56,822 nt of DNA. Source: Clostridia bacterium (GTDB lineage Bacteria; Bacillota; Clostridia; Monoglobales; Monoglobaceae). The notes beneath the pieces were generated by a model. The model saw only the letters and a list, made by a program, of their open reading frames with translations, did not search any database and was not told the DNA's origin. The translations under genes and the position numbers were made by a program. The stretch is taken from contig JAFYXJ010000024.1 in the NCBI GenBank assembly GCA_017546205.1, positions 1-56,822 on the forward strand, given 5' to 3'. Positions 1-8,281 of the stretch are shown one piece after another (the stretch's first letter is position 1; each line of letters starts with the position of its first letter).

Positions 1-2
1 AA

Positions 3-587
3 ATTGAAAAGGCACATCCGGATGTGTTCAATATCTTACTTCAGATTCTGGATGATGGCATTCTTACCGATTCTCAGGGACGTCGGGTAGATTTCAGGAA
101 TGCGGTTGTGATTATGACATCCAATCTGGGTGCACGCCAGATTACCGAGAAAAAGAAGAGCCTCGGATTTTCTGCAGGAGCAGAAGATGCGGAGCGGGAT
201 TATGAAGTGATTAAGAACGAGGTTATGTCTGAGGTGAAACGGGCGTTTCGTCCGGAATTTTTAAACCGGATTGATGAGATGATTGTATTCCATCAGTTGT
301 CTAGCGAAGATATTAAGGAGATCGCCGTAAAGATGCTTAACCAACTGGCAGGAAGATTGCGGGATAACGGCATTGAGGCGGAATTCCATCCGGATGCAGT
401 TGCCAAAATTGCGGACGAAGGTTTTGACCCGGTTTACGGTGCAAGACCGCTGAGAAGAGCCATCCAGAGTAAGATTGAGGATGCTGTTGCAGAATCTATG
501 CTGGAAGGAAGCATTACCTCCGGCGATAAGGTTTTGGTTCTGGTAGAAGACGGCAAATTTATTTGCCAGAAGAAAAATGATGACTAA
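3..587 (+). CDS. clpC: ATP-dependent Clp protease ATP-binding subunit ClpC-type, 3' end only
   Basis: This is the last 194 residues of a Hsp100 AAA+ unfoldase; its start lies before the window. The visible part begins in the Walker B region of the second ATPase domain (IEKAHPDVFNILLQILDDG) and continues through sensor 1 (TSNLGAR), the FRPEFLNRID arginine-finger segment and sensor 2 (GARPLRRAIQ) into the C-terminal small domain. Proteins of this family feed unfolded substrates to ClpP in the cytoplasm. The tail is short and charged and ends in KKNDD. ClpC is preferred over ClpB because of the sequence after the arginine finger and the short C-terminus, but the distinguishing N-terminal and middle regions are not visible. 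An intrinsic terminator follows directly. Confidence 0.8.
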   Translation: MEKAHPDVFNILLQILDDGILTDSQGRRVDFRNAVVIMTSNLGARQITEKKKSLGFSAGAEDAERDYEVIKNEVMSEVKRAFRPEFLNRIDEMIVFHQLSSEDIKEIAVKMLNQLAGRLRDNGIEAEFHPDAVAKIADEGFDPVYGARPLRRAIQSKIEDAVAESMLEGSITSGDKVLVLVEDGKFICQKKNDD

Positions 588-592
588 ACGGG

Positions 593-620
593 AAAGACGG
601 CGATTTTTCGCCGTCTTTTT
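593..620 (+). terminator. Intrinsic terminator after clpC
   Basis: An 11-bp stem (AAAGACGGCGA paired with TCGCCGTCTTT) with a TTTT loop and a T-rich tail starts a few bases after the clpC stop codon. It separates clpC from the division cluster. Confidence 0.9.
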
Positions 621-670
621 GCATTCTGTTACGATTCTCTTACATTTGGAATACATTTCTCTCACCTGTG

Positions 671-698
671 TTTACACTGAAAAAAAACATGGTATAAT
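671..698 (+). promoter_or_regulatory. Sigma-A-type promoter of the division cluster
   Basis: TTTACA at 671-676 and TATAAT at 693-698 are separated by 16 bases, about 55 bases before the HlyD-like start codon. It is the only good promoter between the clpC terminator and the next gene, so it probably drives the genes from 753 to 5959. Confidence 0.75.
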
Positions 699-752
699 GA
701 TTGTGGATTTATGACGGCATTTTGCGAACAAAAAAGGTGAGGAGGTAGTCCG

Positions 753-2042
753 ATGTCAAACACTACTGACCGTGCCGACCGGATTACCCAGAGACAGGAG
801 AAAGAAAAACGAAGAAAAAAGAAAAAATGGATTGTCAAAGGGATTGCGGCGGCAATTATAGTATATTTGATGCTGGCAGTAATTTTTAGTTTTTACAGTT
901 CCATGTCTACCACCATTGCCATGAAAGGCTCGGTGGAGGAAAATGAACTGGTAAACGGATATGTGCTGCGGAAACAACAAGTCATTATGGCTCCCATTGC
1001 GGGATATCTGGAATGCAGAGTCAACGAGGGCGAGCGTGTTAAAGAGGGCCAGATTATCGGGTATATTTATACCGGAGAATATGATGCGGAGCGGTCTGGA
1101 AGAATCCGGCAGCTCAGTCAGCAGATTGCAGAGTTGGAGGGGGAAGGCCCCACAAACACCTATGCAGCAAACGGTGTGATGGTGGAACAGAAAATTGCCT
1201 CCGCTGCAAGGAATTATTCCGATCTGAGACAGAACCGGAATATGAGTGAACTTGCTAAGCAAAAAGAGGAACTGAATCAGTTGATTGAGCGGAAGCACAC
1301 CATGAATTCCGGCGGGGTTGTAGACCGTGCACAACAACTGCAAGCACTCAAACAGGAATTGTATGATCTGGAAATCAGCACCGGAGGAAGTAAGCATGCC
1401 ATTGTTGCTCCCTCAGCGGGGGTTTTTACCTCCAAAATCGACGGGATGGAAGATGACCTGATCTATGAAAATGCGGAAAAACTGACACCAACCCATTTGA
1501 AAGAGTTGGATAGAATAGAACCGGAGAGAAAAGAGACCGTAGTTGCAGGCGAACCTGTATGCAAGATAGTGGATAACTACGGCTGGTATTTTGTTGCGTC
1601 AGTCGATGCAAAAAAAGCAGAAAGTCTGACCGTTGGAAAGACAGTAGAGATGCACTTTTTTGACCTTTCGGACGCAACCATTTCAGGAACCATCAAATCC
1701 GTTTCTCAGGAGGAAAAGGGTGAGGTTTCCATTGCGATTTATACCAATCGCTATGTAGAGGGCATCTATTCTTCCAGCCGTGCGTCAGCAGAACTGGTGA
1801 CGATGTATGTTGAGGGTATCAAGTTGCCGGTGCAGAGTATTCATGTCATTGACGGACAAACTGGGGTGTATGTCATTCGCTTGGATGTTGCGCGGTTTGT
1901 GCCAGTTTCCATCCGATACAAAAATGACCGGTGGGCGATTGTCAGCGCTGTGCAGAATTTGAATAGCGAATATCGACTGCAGATTTATGACGAGGTTATC
2001 GTTGAGGGTAAAAATCTGGAAAGTGGCAAGGTTGTGAGATAA
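753..2042 (+). CDS. HlyD-like membrane-anchored protein of the division cluster
   Basis: This 429-residue protein has a very basic N-terminus (RRKKKK), one membrane helix at about residues 25-47, and a long extracytoplasmic part with a biotinyl/lipoyl-like half motif near residues 70-110 (APIAGYLECRVNEGERVKEG), a predicted helical hairpin at about 115-205 and a second half motif after it. That is the layout of HlyD/AcrA-type adaptor proteins, but no ABC or MFS partner is nearby. It starts at an ATG behind a strong GGAGG site and ends one base before yggS. Position upstream of yggS-sepF suggests a link with the cell envelope or division; transport by this protein is not shown. The family call is solid, the role unknown. 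Confidence 0.7.
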   Translation: MSNTTDRADRITQRQEKEKRRKKKKWIVKGIAAAIIVYLMLAVIFSFYSSMSTTIAMKGSVEENELVNGYVLRKQQVIMAPIAGYLECRVNEGERVKEGQIIGYIYTGEYDAERSGRIRQLSQQIAELEGEGPTNTYAANGVMVEQKIASAARNYSDLRQNRNMSELAKQKEELNQLIERKHTMNSGGVVDRAQQLQALKQELYDLEISTGGSKHAIVAPSAGVFTSKIDGMEDDLIYENAEKLTPTHLKELDRIEPERKETVVAGEPVCKIVDNYGWYFVASVDAKKAESLTVGKTVEMHFFDLSDATISGTIKSVSQEEKGEVSIAIYTNRYVEGIYSSSRASAELVTMYVEGIKLPVQSIHVIDGQTGVYVIRLDVARFVPVSIRYKNDRWAIVSAVQNLNSEYRLQIYDEVIVEGKNLESGKVVR

Positions 2043-2726
2043 ATGGGAATCCGTGAAAATTTGCAGGCAGTACAGAAAGAAATTTTTCTCGCGGCAGAGC
2101 AAGCAGGGAGAGACCCCAAAACAATTCGGTTGATTGCGGTCAGCAAAACCAAGCCAATATCGATGGTGGAAGAAGCGATGGAGTGCGGTATGGTGGATTT
2201 TGGAGAGAACCGACCGCAAGAATTAAAGGAAAAAGCAGAACAGTTTCCTGAACTTTGCTGGCACCAGATTGGACAATTGCAGAAGAACAAAGTAAAACAC
2301 ATCATTGACAAAGCATGCCTGATTCACTCGGTGGATAGTTTATCTCTTTGTCAGGAGATTGAAAAACGTGCATCTGCCATTGGCAAGGTGCAGGATATTT
2401 TGATACAGATCAATATTTCCGGAGAGGAAACCAAATCCGGTATTTCTCCCAGCCAGACGGCAGACCTTTGCAGAGAAATTAGTTTGCTTCCTCATGTGCG
2501 GGTGCGGGGCCTGATGACCATATCGGTACGGGGAATGTCGGAGGAGGAAAATTATGTCCTGTTCCGAGAATTAAAAACCTTGGCAGAAGAAATTGATGCA
2601 TTGGAGATTCCCAATGTTTCTATGGAGGAACTATCAATGGGGATGACCCACGATTTTGTACCTGCTATTCGTGCCGGTGCAACCTTGATCCGGGTAGGCA
2701 CGGGTATTTTTGGAGAACGAAAATGA
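2043..2726 (+). CDS. yggS: YggS/YlmE-family pyridoxal phosphate homeostasis protein
   Basis: This 227-residue protein is a single alanine-racemase-like barrel that binds pyridoxal phosphate and keeps B6 vitamers and amino acid pools in balance; no catalytic reaction is established for the family. Family signatures are all visible: the PLP lysine in VSKTKP near residue 36, FGENRPQEL, WHQIGQLQKNK, HSVDS, and a C-terminal SMGMTHDFVPAI followed by RVGTGIFG. The ATG directly abuts the stop codon of the HlyD-like gene, so the two are probably translationally coupled. Location immediately before sepF is the conserved Firmicute arrangement. Confidence 0.95.
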   Translation: MGIRENLQAVQKEIFLAAEQAGRDPKTIRLIAVSKTKPISMVEEAMECGMVDFGENRPQELKEKAEQFPELCWHQIGQLQKNKVKHIIDKACLIHSVDSLSLCQEIEKRASAIGKVQDILIQINISGEETKSGISPSQTADLCREISLLPHVRVRGLMTISVRGMSEEENYVLFRELKTLAEEIDALEIPNVSMEELSMGMTHDFVPAIRAGATLIRVGTGIFGERK

Positions 2727-2787
2727 AGAACTGCCACTGGCAGTCAAAAAATAAATTGCCGGCATTTCCGGCGGAATGGAGAGAGCA

Positions 2788-3246
2788 ATGAGCGATTTCA
2801 TGGCAAAAGTACTGAACATGGTTGGTTTTAATACCGACGGAGGATACGAAGAAGAGTATTATCAGGATGAAACCGGATTTGAAGATGTGGAGTATGATGA
2901 CAGCCCCATCATGGAACGGTTTGCATCCAGAAGAAGCAGCCGCGTGGTAAAACTGCATGAGGGAAATCCCCAACAAATGCGTGTGGTTGTGATTCAGCCC
3001 AGAAGTTTTGACGAGGCACAAAGCATTGCTGACCATCTGAAAGAACGGAAACCCGTAATTATGAATCTGGAGGCGGTAGAGACCGCAGTTTCCCGAAAGA
3101 TTGTAGATTTTCTCAGCGGTGCAACCTATGCTCTGGATGGAAATATTCAAAAGATTACCAACGGCATTTTCCTGGTTGCTCCTAATAATGTAGGGATTTT
3201 AGATGAGGAACTGACCGGCAAAGGTGCATTCCCCTGGGGAAACTAA
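2788..3246 (+). CDS. sepF: Cell division protein SepF
   Basis: SepF binds membrane and the FtsZ C-terminus and bundles FtsZ at the division septum. The 152-residue protein has a short N-terminal amphipathic helix (MSDFMAKVLNMVGF), an acidic linker at about 15-50, and the SepF core domain from about residue 60 (VVVIQPRSFDEA, then PVIMNLEAV and DFLSGATYALDG). An ATG 12 bases upstream is possible, but the ATG at 2788 follows a GGAGAG site and gives the expected amphipathic start. Two small hairpins lie in the 61-base gap after yggS. The usual ylmG gene between sepF and ylmH is absent. Confidence 0.95.
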   Translation: MSDFMAKVLNMVGFNTDGGYEEEYYQDETGFEDVEYDDSPIMERFASRRSSRVVKLHEGNPQQMRVVVIQPRSFDEAQSIADHLKERKPVIMNLEAVETAVSRKIVDFLSGATYALDGNIQKITNGIFLVAPNNVGILDEELTGKGAFPWGN

Positions 3247-3252
3247 ATCTTC

Positions 3253-4002
3253 ATGGATAGTGAAGAAAAGCTGCTGCTTTCCAAAGCAGAGGATACCATG
3301 AGGATTGCACAAAAGCGGTATAGTGTAAAAACACTTGGCTTTTTGAATCCCGTAGAAAGACTGTTTCTAACGAGGAATCTTCTGCCCGATGCAGATATGC
3401 AGGTAATTTTTAACGGAGGATATCCGGATGCGGAGCGAACACTTTTGGTGTGTGCACCTGATTTTCTGGAACCTTTGCCGGAGGAATATCTGTCGGTTCT
3501 GGAATGTAGCGGAAGAGACTTAGAAACGCTGACCCACCGTGATTATCTTGGAAGCCTGATGGGACTTGGTATTGTCCGTGAGAGCATTGGTGATATTTTG
3601 GTGGCAGACGGAAAGGGATTTATTTTCGTAAAACCGTCTCAGGTTCCGTACATATTACAAAATCTGACTAAAATAGGAAGACATGGCATCCGCATACGGG
3701 AATGCAACATCGATGAGGTGGTGATTCCCGAACCTGACACAAAAGAGATTCAAACAACGGTATCATCCTTGCGCTTGGACAGTGTGCTGGCGGCAGCCAC
3801 CAATCTGGCAAGAGGTAAGGCGGCTGAATTGATTCAGGCAGGATTGGTCACGGTGAACTGGGAAACGGAGGAAGAGGTTTCCTGTATGCTGAAAGAGGGC
3901 GATATGCTTTCGGTTCGGGGATATGGGAGAATCCGGCTAACTTCCGTTGGTGGTTTGACACGAAAAGGTCGGCAGGCGATTGTTGTCAGCCGTTATGTAT
4001 AA
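3253..4002 (+). CDS. ylmH: YlmH-family S4-domain RNA-binding protein
   Basis: This 249-residue protein matches the YlmH family: an N-terminal alpha/beta region with FLNPVERLFLTRNL, a central region with LGSLMGLGIVRESIGDILV, and an S4 RNA-binding domain at about residues 172-240 (SLRLDSVLAAATNLARGKA, GLVTVNWE). YlmH proteins bind the large ribosomal subunit with peptidyl-tRNA and have been linked to ribosome-associated quality control as well as, historically, to division because of their gene location. It starts six bases after sepF with no strong ribosome binding site, consistent with coupling to sepF translation. Confidence 0.9.
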   Translation: MDSEEKLLLSKAEDTMRIAQKRYSVKTLGFLNPVERLFLTRNLLPDADMQVIFNGGYPDAERTLLVCAPDFLEPLPEEYLSVLECSGRDLETLTHRDYLGSLMGLGIVRESIGDILVADGKGFIFVKPSQVPYILQNLTKIGRHGIRIRECNIDEVVIPEPDTKEIQTTVSSLRLDSVLAAATNLARGKAAELIQAGLVTVNWETEEEVSCMLKEGDMLSVRGYGRIRLTSVGGLTRKGRQAIVVSRYV

Positions 4003-4043
4003 AAGCAGGTGTTCGTTGAACACCAAAGACAGGAGGAGTTTTT

Positions 4044-4562
4044 ATGCTTACCCCTCAGGACATTGAAAAAAAGACATTTAAACGCAGTTTTCGGGGATAT
4101 TCTGTGAAAGAGGTAGAACGGTTTCTGCGTGAAGTGGGAGAAAATTACGAAAAATTGTACAAGGAGAATCTGGTCGCAGGTGATCGGATTGAGATGCTTT
4201 CCGATGCAGTCCGGCAGTATAAGGCTATGGAAGATGCTATGTCTGCTTTGGGAAGGGATTACAACCCTGACGGGACGGCAGAACACTCCGAACAGGAAGT
4301 TTCTGAACTTGCGTACCGGTATGAGCAGATGAAGCGGAGTGTGGAAGTCTTTCGCGCCAAAGTAGTATCACTACTCCATGCACAGTTGGAAATTATTAAG
4401 GATTATTCTGAAATTCTGGTGGATGAGAAGACACTGGAAGAGGCAAGAACTGTTTATGAAAGTGTGGTGCCTGTCGCCGGAAAAAAGACGGAACGGGTGG
4501 ACACGGCAAACCAGAAAACCGAAGAAATCCCGGTTGTCACCAATCCGGAAACAGCGGAATAG
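4044..4562 (+). CDS. divIVA: DivIVA-type cell division/polar scaffold protein
   Basis: This 172-residue coiled-coil protein begins with the conserved DivIVA membrane-binding domain (LTPQDIEKKTFKRSFRGY, then EVERFLREVGENYEKLYKEN). The rest is mostly heptad-like with charged residues and ends in a Thr/Glu-rich tail. DivIVA recognises negative membrane curvature at the septum and poles and recruits division-site and peptidoglycan factors. A GGAGG site precedes the ATG. It sits in the classic yggS-sepF-ylmH-divIVA order. Confidence 0.93.
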   Translation: MLTPQDIEKKTFKRSFRGYSVKEVERFLREVGENYEKLYKENLVAGDRIEMLSDAVRQYKAMEDAMSALGRDYNPDGTAEHSEQEVSELAYRYEQMKRSVEVFRAKVVSLLHAQLEIIKDYSEILVDEKTLEEARTVYESVVPVAGKKTERVDTANQKTEEIPVVTNPETAE

Positions 4563-4580
4563 AAGAAAAGAGGAAAGACC

Positions 4581-5048
4581 ATGGCGTATATCGTGTGGGG
4601 CATTGTTGTCCTGATTCTGGATATCATGACCAAACTGATTGCGGAACTCCAATTAAAAGTTGTGGGCACCATTCCCCTGATTCAGGATATTTTTCACCTG
4701 ACTTATGTGGAAAATCGTGGAATTGCTTTTGGAATGTTCAGCGGACAGCGGTGGCTCTTTGTGATCGTAACGATTCTGGTTCTCGGACTTCTGGCATGGA
4801 TGTATACCCAAAGTAGCAATCAAAGCCGATGGCTTAAATGGGGGACTGCATTGGTGTATGGTGGTGCGCTTGGCAATCTGCTGGAGCGGATGGCAAAAGG
4901 CTATGTGGTGGATTTTCTGGATTTCAGGCTGATACAGTTTCCTGTATTCAATCTGGCGGATATTGCTGTTTGTGTAGGCGCAGCCTGCCTGATGATTCAT
5001 TTTATCTTTTTTGATGAAAAACCCAAAGAGGGTGACACCCATGAATGA
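4581..5048 (+). CDS. lspA: Lipoprotein signal peptidase (signal peptidase II)
   Basis: This 155-residue protein has four hydrophobic segments, the usual size for LspA, and cleaves the signal peptide of diacylglyceryl-modified prolipoproteins in the membrane. Conserved boxes are present: DIMTK in helix 1, VENRGIAFG, GNLLERMAKGYVVDFLDF and FNLADI. The two catalytic aspartates are in VVDF and LADI. The usual Asp of GNLxDR is Glu here (GNLLER), a mild substitution away from the catalytic pair. Its end overlaps the start of the rluD-family gene by eight bases. Confidence 0.95.
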   Translation: MAYIVWGIVVLILDIMTKLIAELQLKVVGTIPLIQDIFHLTYVENRGIAFGMFSGQRWLFVIVTILVLGLLAWMYTQSSNQSRWLKWGTALVYGGALGNLLERMAKGYVVDFLDFRLIQFPVFNLADIAVCVGAACLMIHFIFFDEKPKEGDTHE

Positions 5049-5959
5049 AAAAGAAATTTTAACTGTAATAGAGGAAGAAACCGGATTGCGTCTGGATAAG
5101 TTTGTCACGCAACGGTATCCGGAATTGACCCGCTCTCATGTACAAAAATTGACGGAGGATGGATCCATTCTGGTACAGGAGAAACCGGCAAAAGTCAGTT
5201 ATAAAGTTAAAAGCGGCGATGTGGTTACCGTGCAGATTCCTGCTCCCAAGGAGATTGAGATTCTGCCGGAAGATATCCCGCTTTCTGTTGTTTATGAGGA
5301 TGAGGATTTGTTGGTGGTTAACAAACCCCAGGGGATGGTTGTGCATCCTGCACCGGGCAATTACAGCGGAACTCTGGTTAATGCCCTACTTGGGTATTGT
5401 AAGGATTCCCTTTCCGGTATCAACGGAGAAAAGAGGCCGGGAATTCTTCACAGAATTGATAAGGATACCAGCGGACTTTTGCTGGTGGCAAAAAATGATA
5501 TGGCACACCAACATCTGGCAGCACAAATTAAGGAACATAGTTTGACCCGTGCCTATCTTGCGCTTGTTCACGGCGGATTCAAAACCGATAGTGGAGAAAT
5601 CAATCTTCCCATCGGCAGGCATCCGGTAGAACGGAAGAAAATGACGGTCACCTATCACAACTCCAGAGAGGCTTTTACCACCTATTATGTGCGGGAGAGG
5701 TTTTCTGGATTTACCTTGGTAGAATGTGTGCTGAAAACCGGGAGAACCCATCAGATTCGGGTGCATATGTCCCATACGGGACATCCCATTGTAGGGGACC
5801 CTGTTTACGGAGCAAGAAAAGAACCGTTTTCCTTAAGCGGACAGCTTTTACATGCATATAAGATAGGCTTTATTCACCCCGGATGCGGTGAGTATCTGGA
5901 ATTTGAGTCCGATTCCGGAATATTACGAAAAAATTCTAGAAAAATTAAGAAATTTGTAG
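5041..5959 (+). CDS. rluD: RluD-family 23S rRNA pseudouridine synthase, frameshifted at its 3' end
   Basis: An S4 domain (residues about 12-75, LRLDKFVTQRYPELTRSHV) precedes the RluA-type catalytic domain with HRIDKDTSG, which holds the catalytic Asp, and GRTHQIRVHMSHTGHPIVGD. It isomerises uridines in 23S rRNA. The ATG at 5041 has an AGAGGG site and overlaps lspA. The literal frame does not stop where the family ends but runs to 6174, through the terminator and 101 bases into pyrB. Shifting the frame by one near 5905 gives the expected ending SPIPEYYEKILEKLRNL and a stop at 5957-5959, just before the terminator. So I read it as a recent frameshift or a sequencing error; the catalytic domain is intact either way. 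Confidence 0.85.
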
Positions 5960-5985
5960 ACAAAAAAACCTTACTATTGTATAAT
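5957..5985 (+). promoter_or_regulatory. Candidate promoter directly abutting a terminator, upstream of pyrB
   Basis: TAGACA (5957-5962), a 17-base spacer and a perfect TATAAT (5980-5985) lie between the frame-corrected rluD stop and the terminator hairpin that starts at 5989. Transcription would begin inside the hairpin. No other good promoter is visible before pyrB, so this may be the pyrimidine operon promoter with an unusual start region, or a chance match. Confidence 0.4.
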
Positions 5986-5988
5986 AAA

Positions 5989-6017
5989 AGCACGAGCGTT
6001 TCGCCCGTGCTTTTTTT
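5989..6017 (+). terminator. Intrinsic terminator of the division cluster
   Basis: AGCACGAGCG pairs with CGCCCGTGCT (one A/C mismatch) around a TTT loop and is followed by a run of T. It ends the division cluster and supports the view that the rluD-family gene should stop before it. Confidence 0.85.
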
Positions 6018-6073
6018 AGGCTGTCTTTTTTTAGAGGAATTTATACCGAGAGAGAAAGAAAGGATATTGACGA

Positions 6074-6979
6074 ATGAAACATTTGCTAGGAATGAAAGAG
6101 GTTTCAAGGACAGAGATTCAGGAAATTCTGCAGGAAGCATCCCGTATGAAACGGGAAGTTTTAGAGGGAAGTAAAAAAGATAACTGTCTCAGCGGAAAAA
6201 GTATTATTACTTTGTTTTTTGAAAACAGTACAAGAACCAGATTATCCTTTGAACTGGCGTCTAAATATCTAGGTGCAACTGCTGCTAACATTGCAGCATC
6301 CGGAAGCAGCGTTGCCAAAGGGGAAACTTTGATTGATACCGCCAAAACCATCGACCAAATGGCGGCAGATGTGATTATTATCCGTCATAGTTCCTCTGGT
6401 GCACCTCACTTGATTTCCAACTATACCAATGCATCCATTGTCAATGCCGGTGACGGCATGAATGAACACCCTACCCAGGCTCTGCTGGATTTTATGACCA
6501 TGCAAGAGAAAAAAGGCGGTTTTCAGGGACTTCGGGTTGCCATTGTGGGAGATGTGAAACACAGCCGTGTGGCGAGAAGCAATGTTTACGGATTGAAAAA
6601 ACTAGGGGCAGATGTAGTGCTGGGTGGACCGGCGACCCTGATGCCTGCAGACATTGAACAACTGGGCGTTAAGGCATATACCGATATTGACCGTGCCATT
6701 GAGGGTGCGGATGTGGTAATGGGGCTTCGTATCCAGTTGGAGAGACAGAAAAAAGGCTTGTTCCCCAGTGTGAGAGAATATCATAAATACTTTGGCATCA
6801 ATGAGGAAAGACTGAAACTGGCGGCACCGGATGCCATTGTGATGCATCCCGGTCCGGTGAATCGGGGCGTGGAACTTTCGGCTGCGGTTATTGACGGTGA
6901 CCGCTCTGTTATCGGCGAGCAGGTTACCAATGGTGTTTGTGTAAGAATGGCGGTTTTGAATCTGCTTGCAGGGAAATAA
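6074..6979 (+). CDS. pyrB: Aspartate carbamoyltransferase, catalytic chain
   Basis: This 301-residue cytoplasmic enzyme joins carbamoyl phosphate and aspartate to N-carbamoylaspartate, the first committed step of pyrimidine synthesis. Signatures: the phosphate-binding FENSTRTRLSFE, the HPTQALLDF box and HPGPVNRGVE near the C-terminus. Length is normal for a catalytic chain, and no pyrI regulatory chain follows, as in other Gram-positives. An AAAGGA site precedes the ATG. It is the first gene of the pyrB-C-F-K-D-E set; carA and carB are not in the window. Confidence 0.97.
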   Translation: MKHLLGMKEVSRTEIQEILQEASRMKREVLEGSKKDNCLSGKSIITLFFENSTRTRLSFELASKYLGATAANIAASGSSVAKGETLIDTAKTIDQMAADVIIIRHSSSGAPHLISNYTNASIVNAGDGMNEHPTQALLDFMTMQEKKGGFQGLRVAIVGDVKHSRVARSNVYGLKKLGADVVLGGPATLMPADIEQLGVKAYTDIDRAIEGADVVMGLRIQLERQKKGLFPSVREYHKYFGINEERLKLAAPDAIVMHPGPVNRGVELSAAVIDGDRSVIGEQVTNGVCVRMAVLNLLAGK

Positions 6980-6991
6980 GGAGGAAGACTG

Positions 6992-8269
6992 ATGCGGTTA
7001 CTGATTAAAAACGGACATATCATTGACCCAAAAAACGGCGTGGATGAAGTTCGTGATTTACTGATAGCAGACGGTGTGATTTTGTCTGCCGGCAAAAATC
7101 TGGCTGATGAAGATGCACAAGTTTTGGATGCGTCCGGTAAGATTGTTGCACCGGGATTGATTGATTTGCATGTGCATTTCAGAGAACCCGGCTATGAATA
7201 CAAAGAGGATATTGAAACAGGAAGTAAGGCAGCGGCAAAAGGCGGTGTAACCACCGTGGTTTGTATGCCCAACACCAAACCAGTCATTGACAATGGCGCT
7301 CTTGTCCAGTATGTGATGAATCGGGGAAGAGAAATCGGACTTACCAATGTGTTGACCTGCGGGTGTATTTCCAAAGGACAGCAGAGCGGTGAACTGTCTG
7401 AAATCGGGGAATTGAAAGCGGCAGGTGCAGTGGGAATTTCCGATGACGGAAGACCGGTTCTTTCACCTTCATTGATGAAAAAGGCATTGGAATATGCACA
7501 AATGTTTGATATGCCGATCCTTTCCCACAGTGAAGATTTGGATTTGGTGGATGGCGGCAGTATGAATGAGGGATATATGTCTACCTATCTGGGACTACGT
7601 GGGATTCCAAAATCCGCAGAAAGTGTTGCGGTCAGCCGTGATGTTCTCTTGGCGGAGGAGACCGGTGGCAGACTTCATGTTTGCCATGTCAGCACCAAAA
7701 ATGCCATTGAGGCAATCCGCAATGCGAAAAAGCGCGGTGCAAAGATTACAGCAGAAACAGCCCCCCATTATTTTAGTTTGACTGATCGGGCCTGTGATGG
7801 GTTTAACACCAATGCCAAGATGAATCCTCCACTTCGGGATGATGAAGATGTACAGGCTGTGATTACGGCGTTGGCGGATGGTACTATTGATGCCATTGCA
7901 ACGGACCATGCCCCCCATCATTTTGATGAAAAGGAACTGGAATTTGATCAGGCGCTTAATGGTATTGTCGGGCTTGAAACCTCACTGGGCGTAGGTGTTA
8001 CCTATCTGGTAAAAACCGGAAAACTTACGCTTAGCCAGTTGATTGAGAAGATGAGTGTCAATCCGGCATCTATTCTTGGTATCGACAAGGGTACGCTGGG
8101 TGAGGGAAAGCCTGCCGATATTGTGATTTTTGATTGTGAAAATCCATACAAGGTTTGTGTGCATGAATTTGAGTCCAAAGGGAAGAATTCTCCTTATGAT
8201 GGGTTTGAACTTTACGGAAAGGTGAAAACCACCATATTAGGCGGCAAAATTGTGTATCAGGAAGATTAG
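6992..8269 (+). CDS. pyrC: Dihydroorotase
   Basis: This 425-residue amidohydrolase cyclises carbamoylaspartate to dihydroorotate. The metal-binding DLHVHFREPG lies near residue 57 and is followed by KGGVTTVVCMPNT; further metal ligands are in LSHSED and HVCHVST, and ATDHAPHH carries the catalytic Asp. Length and motifs fit the type I dihydroorotases of Bacillus and Clostridia. It begins 12 bases after pyrB behind an AAGGAGG site. Confidence 0.97.
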   Translation: MRLLIKNGHIIDPKNGVDEVRDLLIADGVILSAGKNLADEDAQVLDASGKIVAPGLIDLHVHFREPGYEYKEDIETGSKAAAKGGVTTVVCMPNTKPVIDNGALVQYVMNRGREIGLTNVLTCGCISKGQQSGELSEIGELKAAGAVGISDDGRPVLSPSLMKKALEYAQMFDMPILSHSEDLDLVDGGSMNEGYMSTYLGLRGIPKSAESVAVSRDVLLAEETGGRLHVCHVSTKNAIEAIRNAKKRGAKITAETAPHYFSLTDRACDGFNTNAKMNPPLRDDEDVQAVITALADGTIDAIATDHAPHHFDEKELEFDQALNGIVGLETSLGVGVTYLVKTGKLTLSQLIEKMSVNPASILGIDKGTLGEGKPADIVIFDCENPYKVCVHEFESKGKNSPYDGFELYGKVKTTILGGKIVYQED

Positions 8270-8281
8270 GAGGAATAACCG

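Noticed and set aside
2727..2787. Terminator between yggS and sepF
   Set aside because: Two small hairpins of five to six pairs, the first followed by A rather than T; unlikely to stop transcription.
6018..6073. PyrR-binding attenuator before pyrB
   Set aside because: No anti-terminator/anti-anti-terminator arrangement or PyrR-type loop is visible, and no pyrR gene is present.
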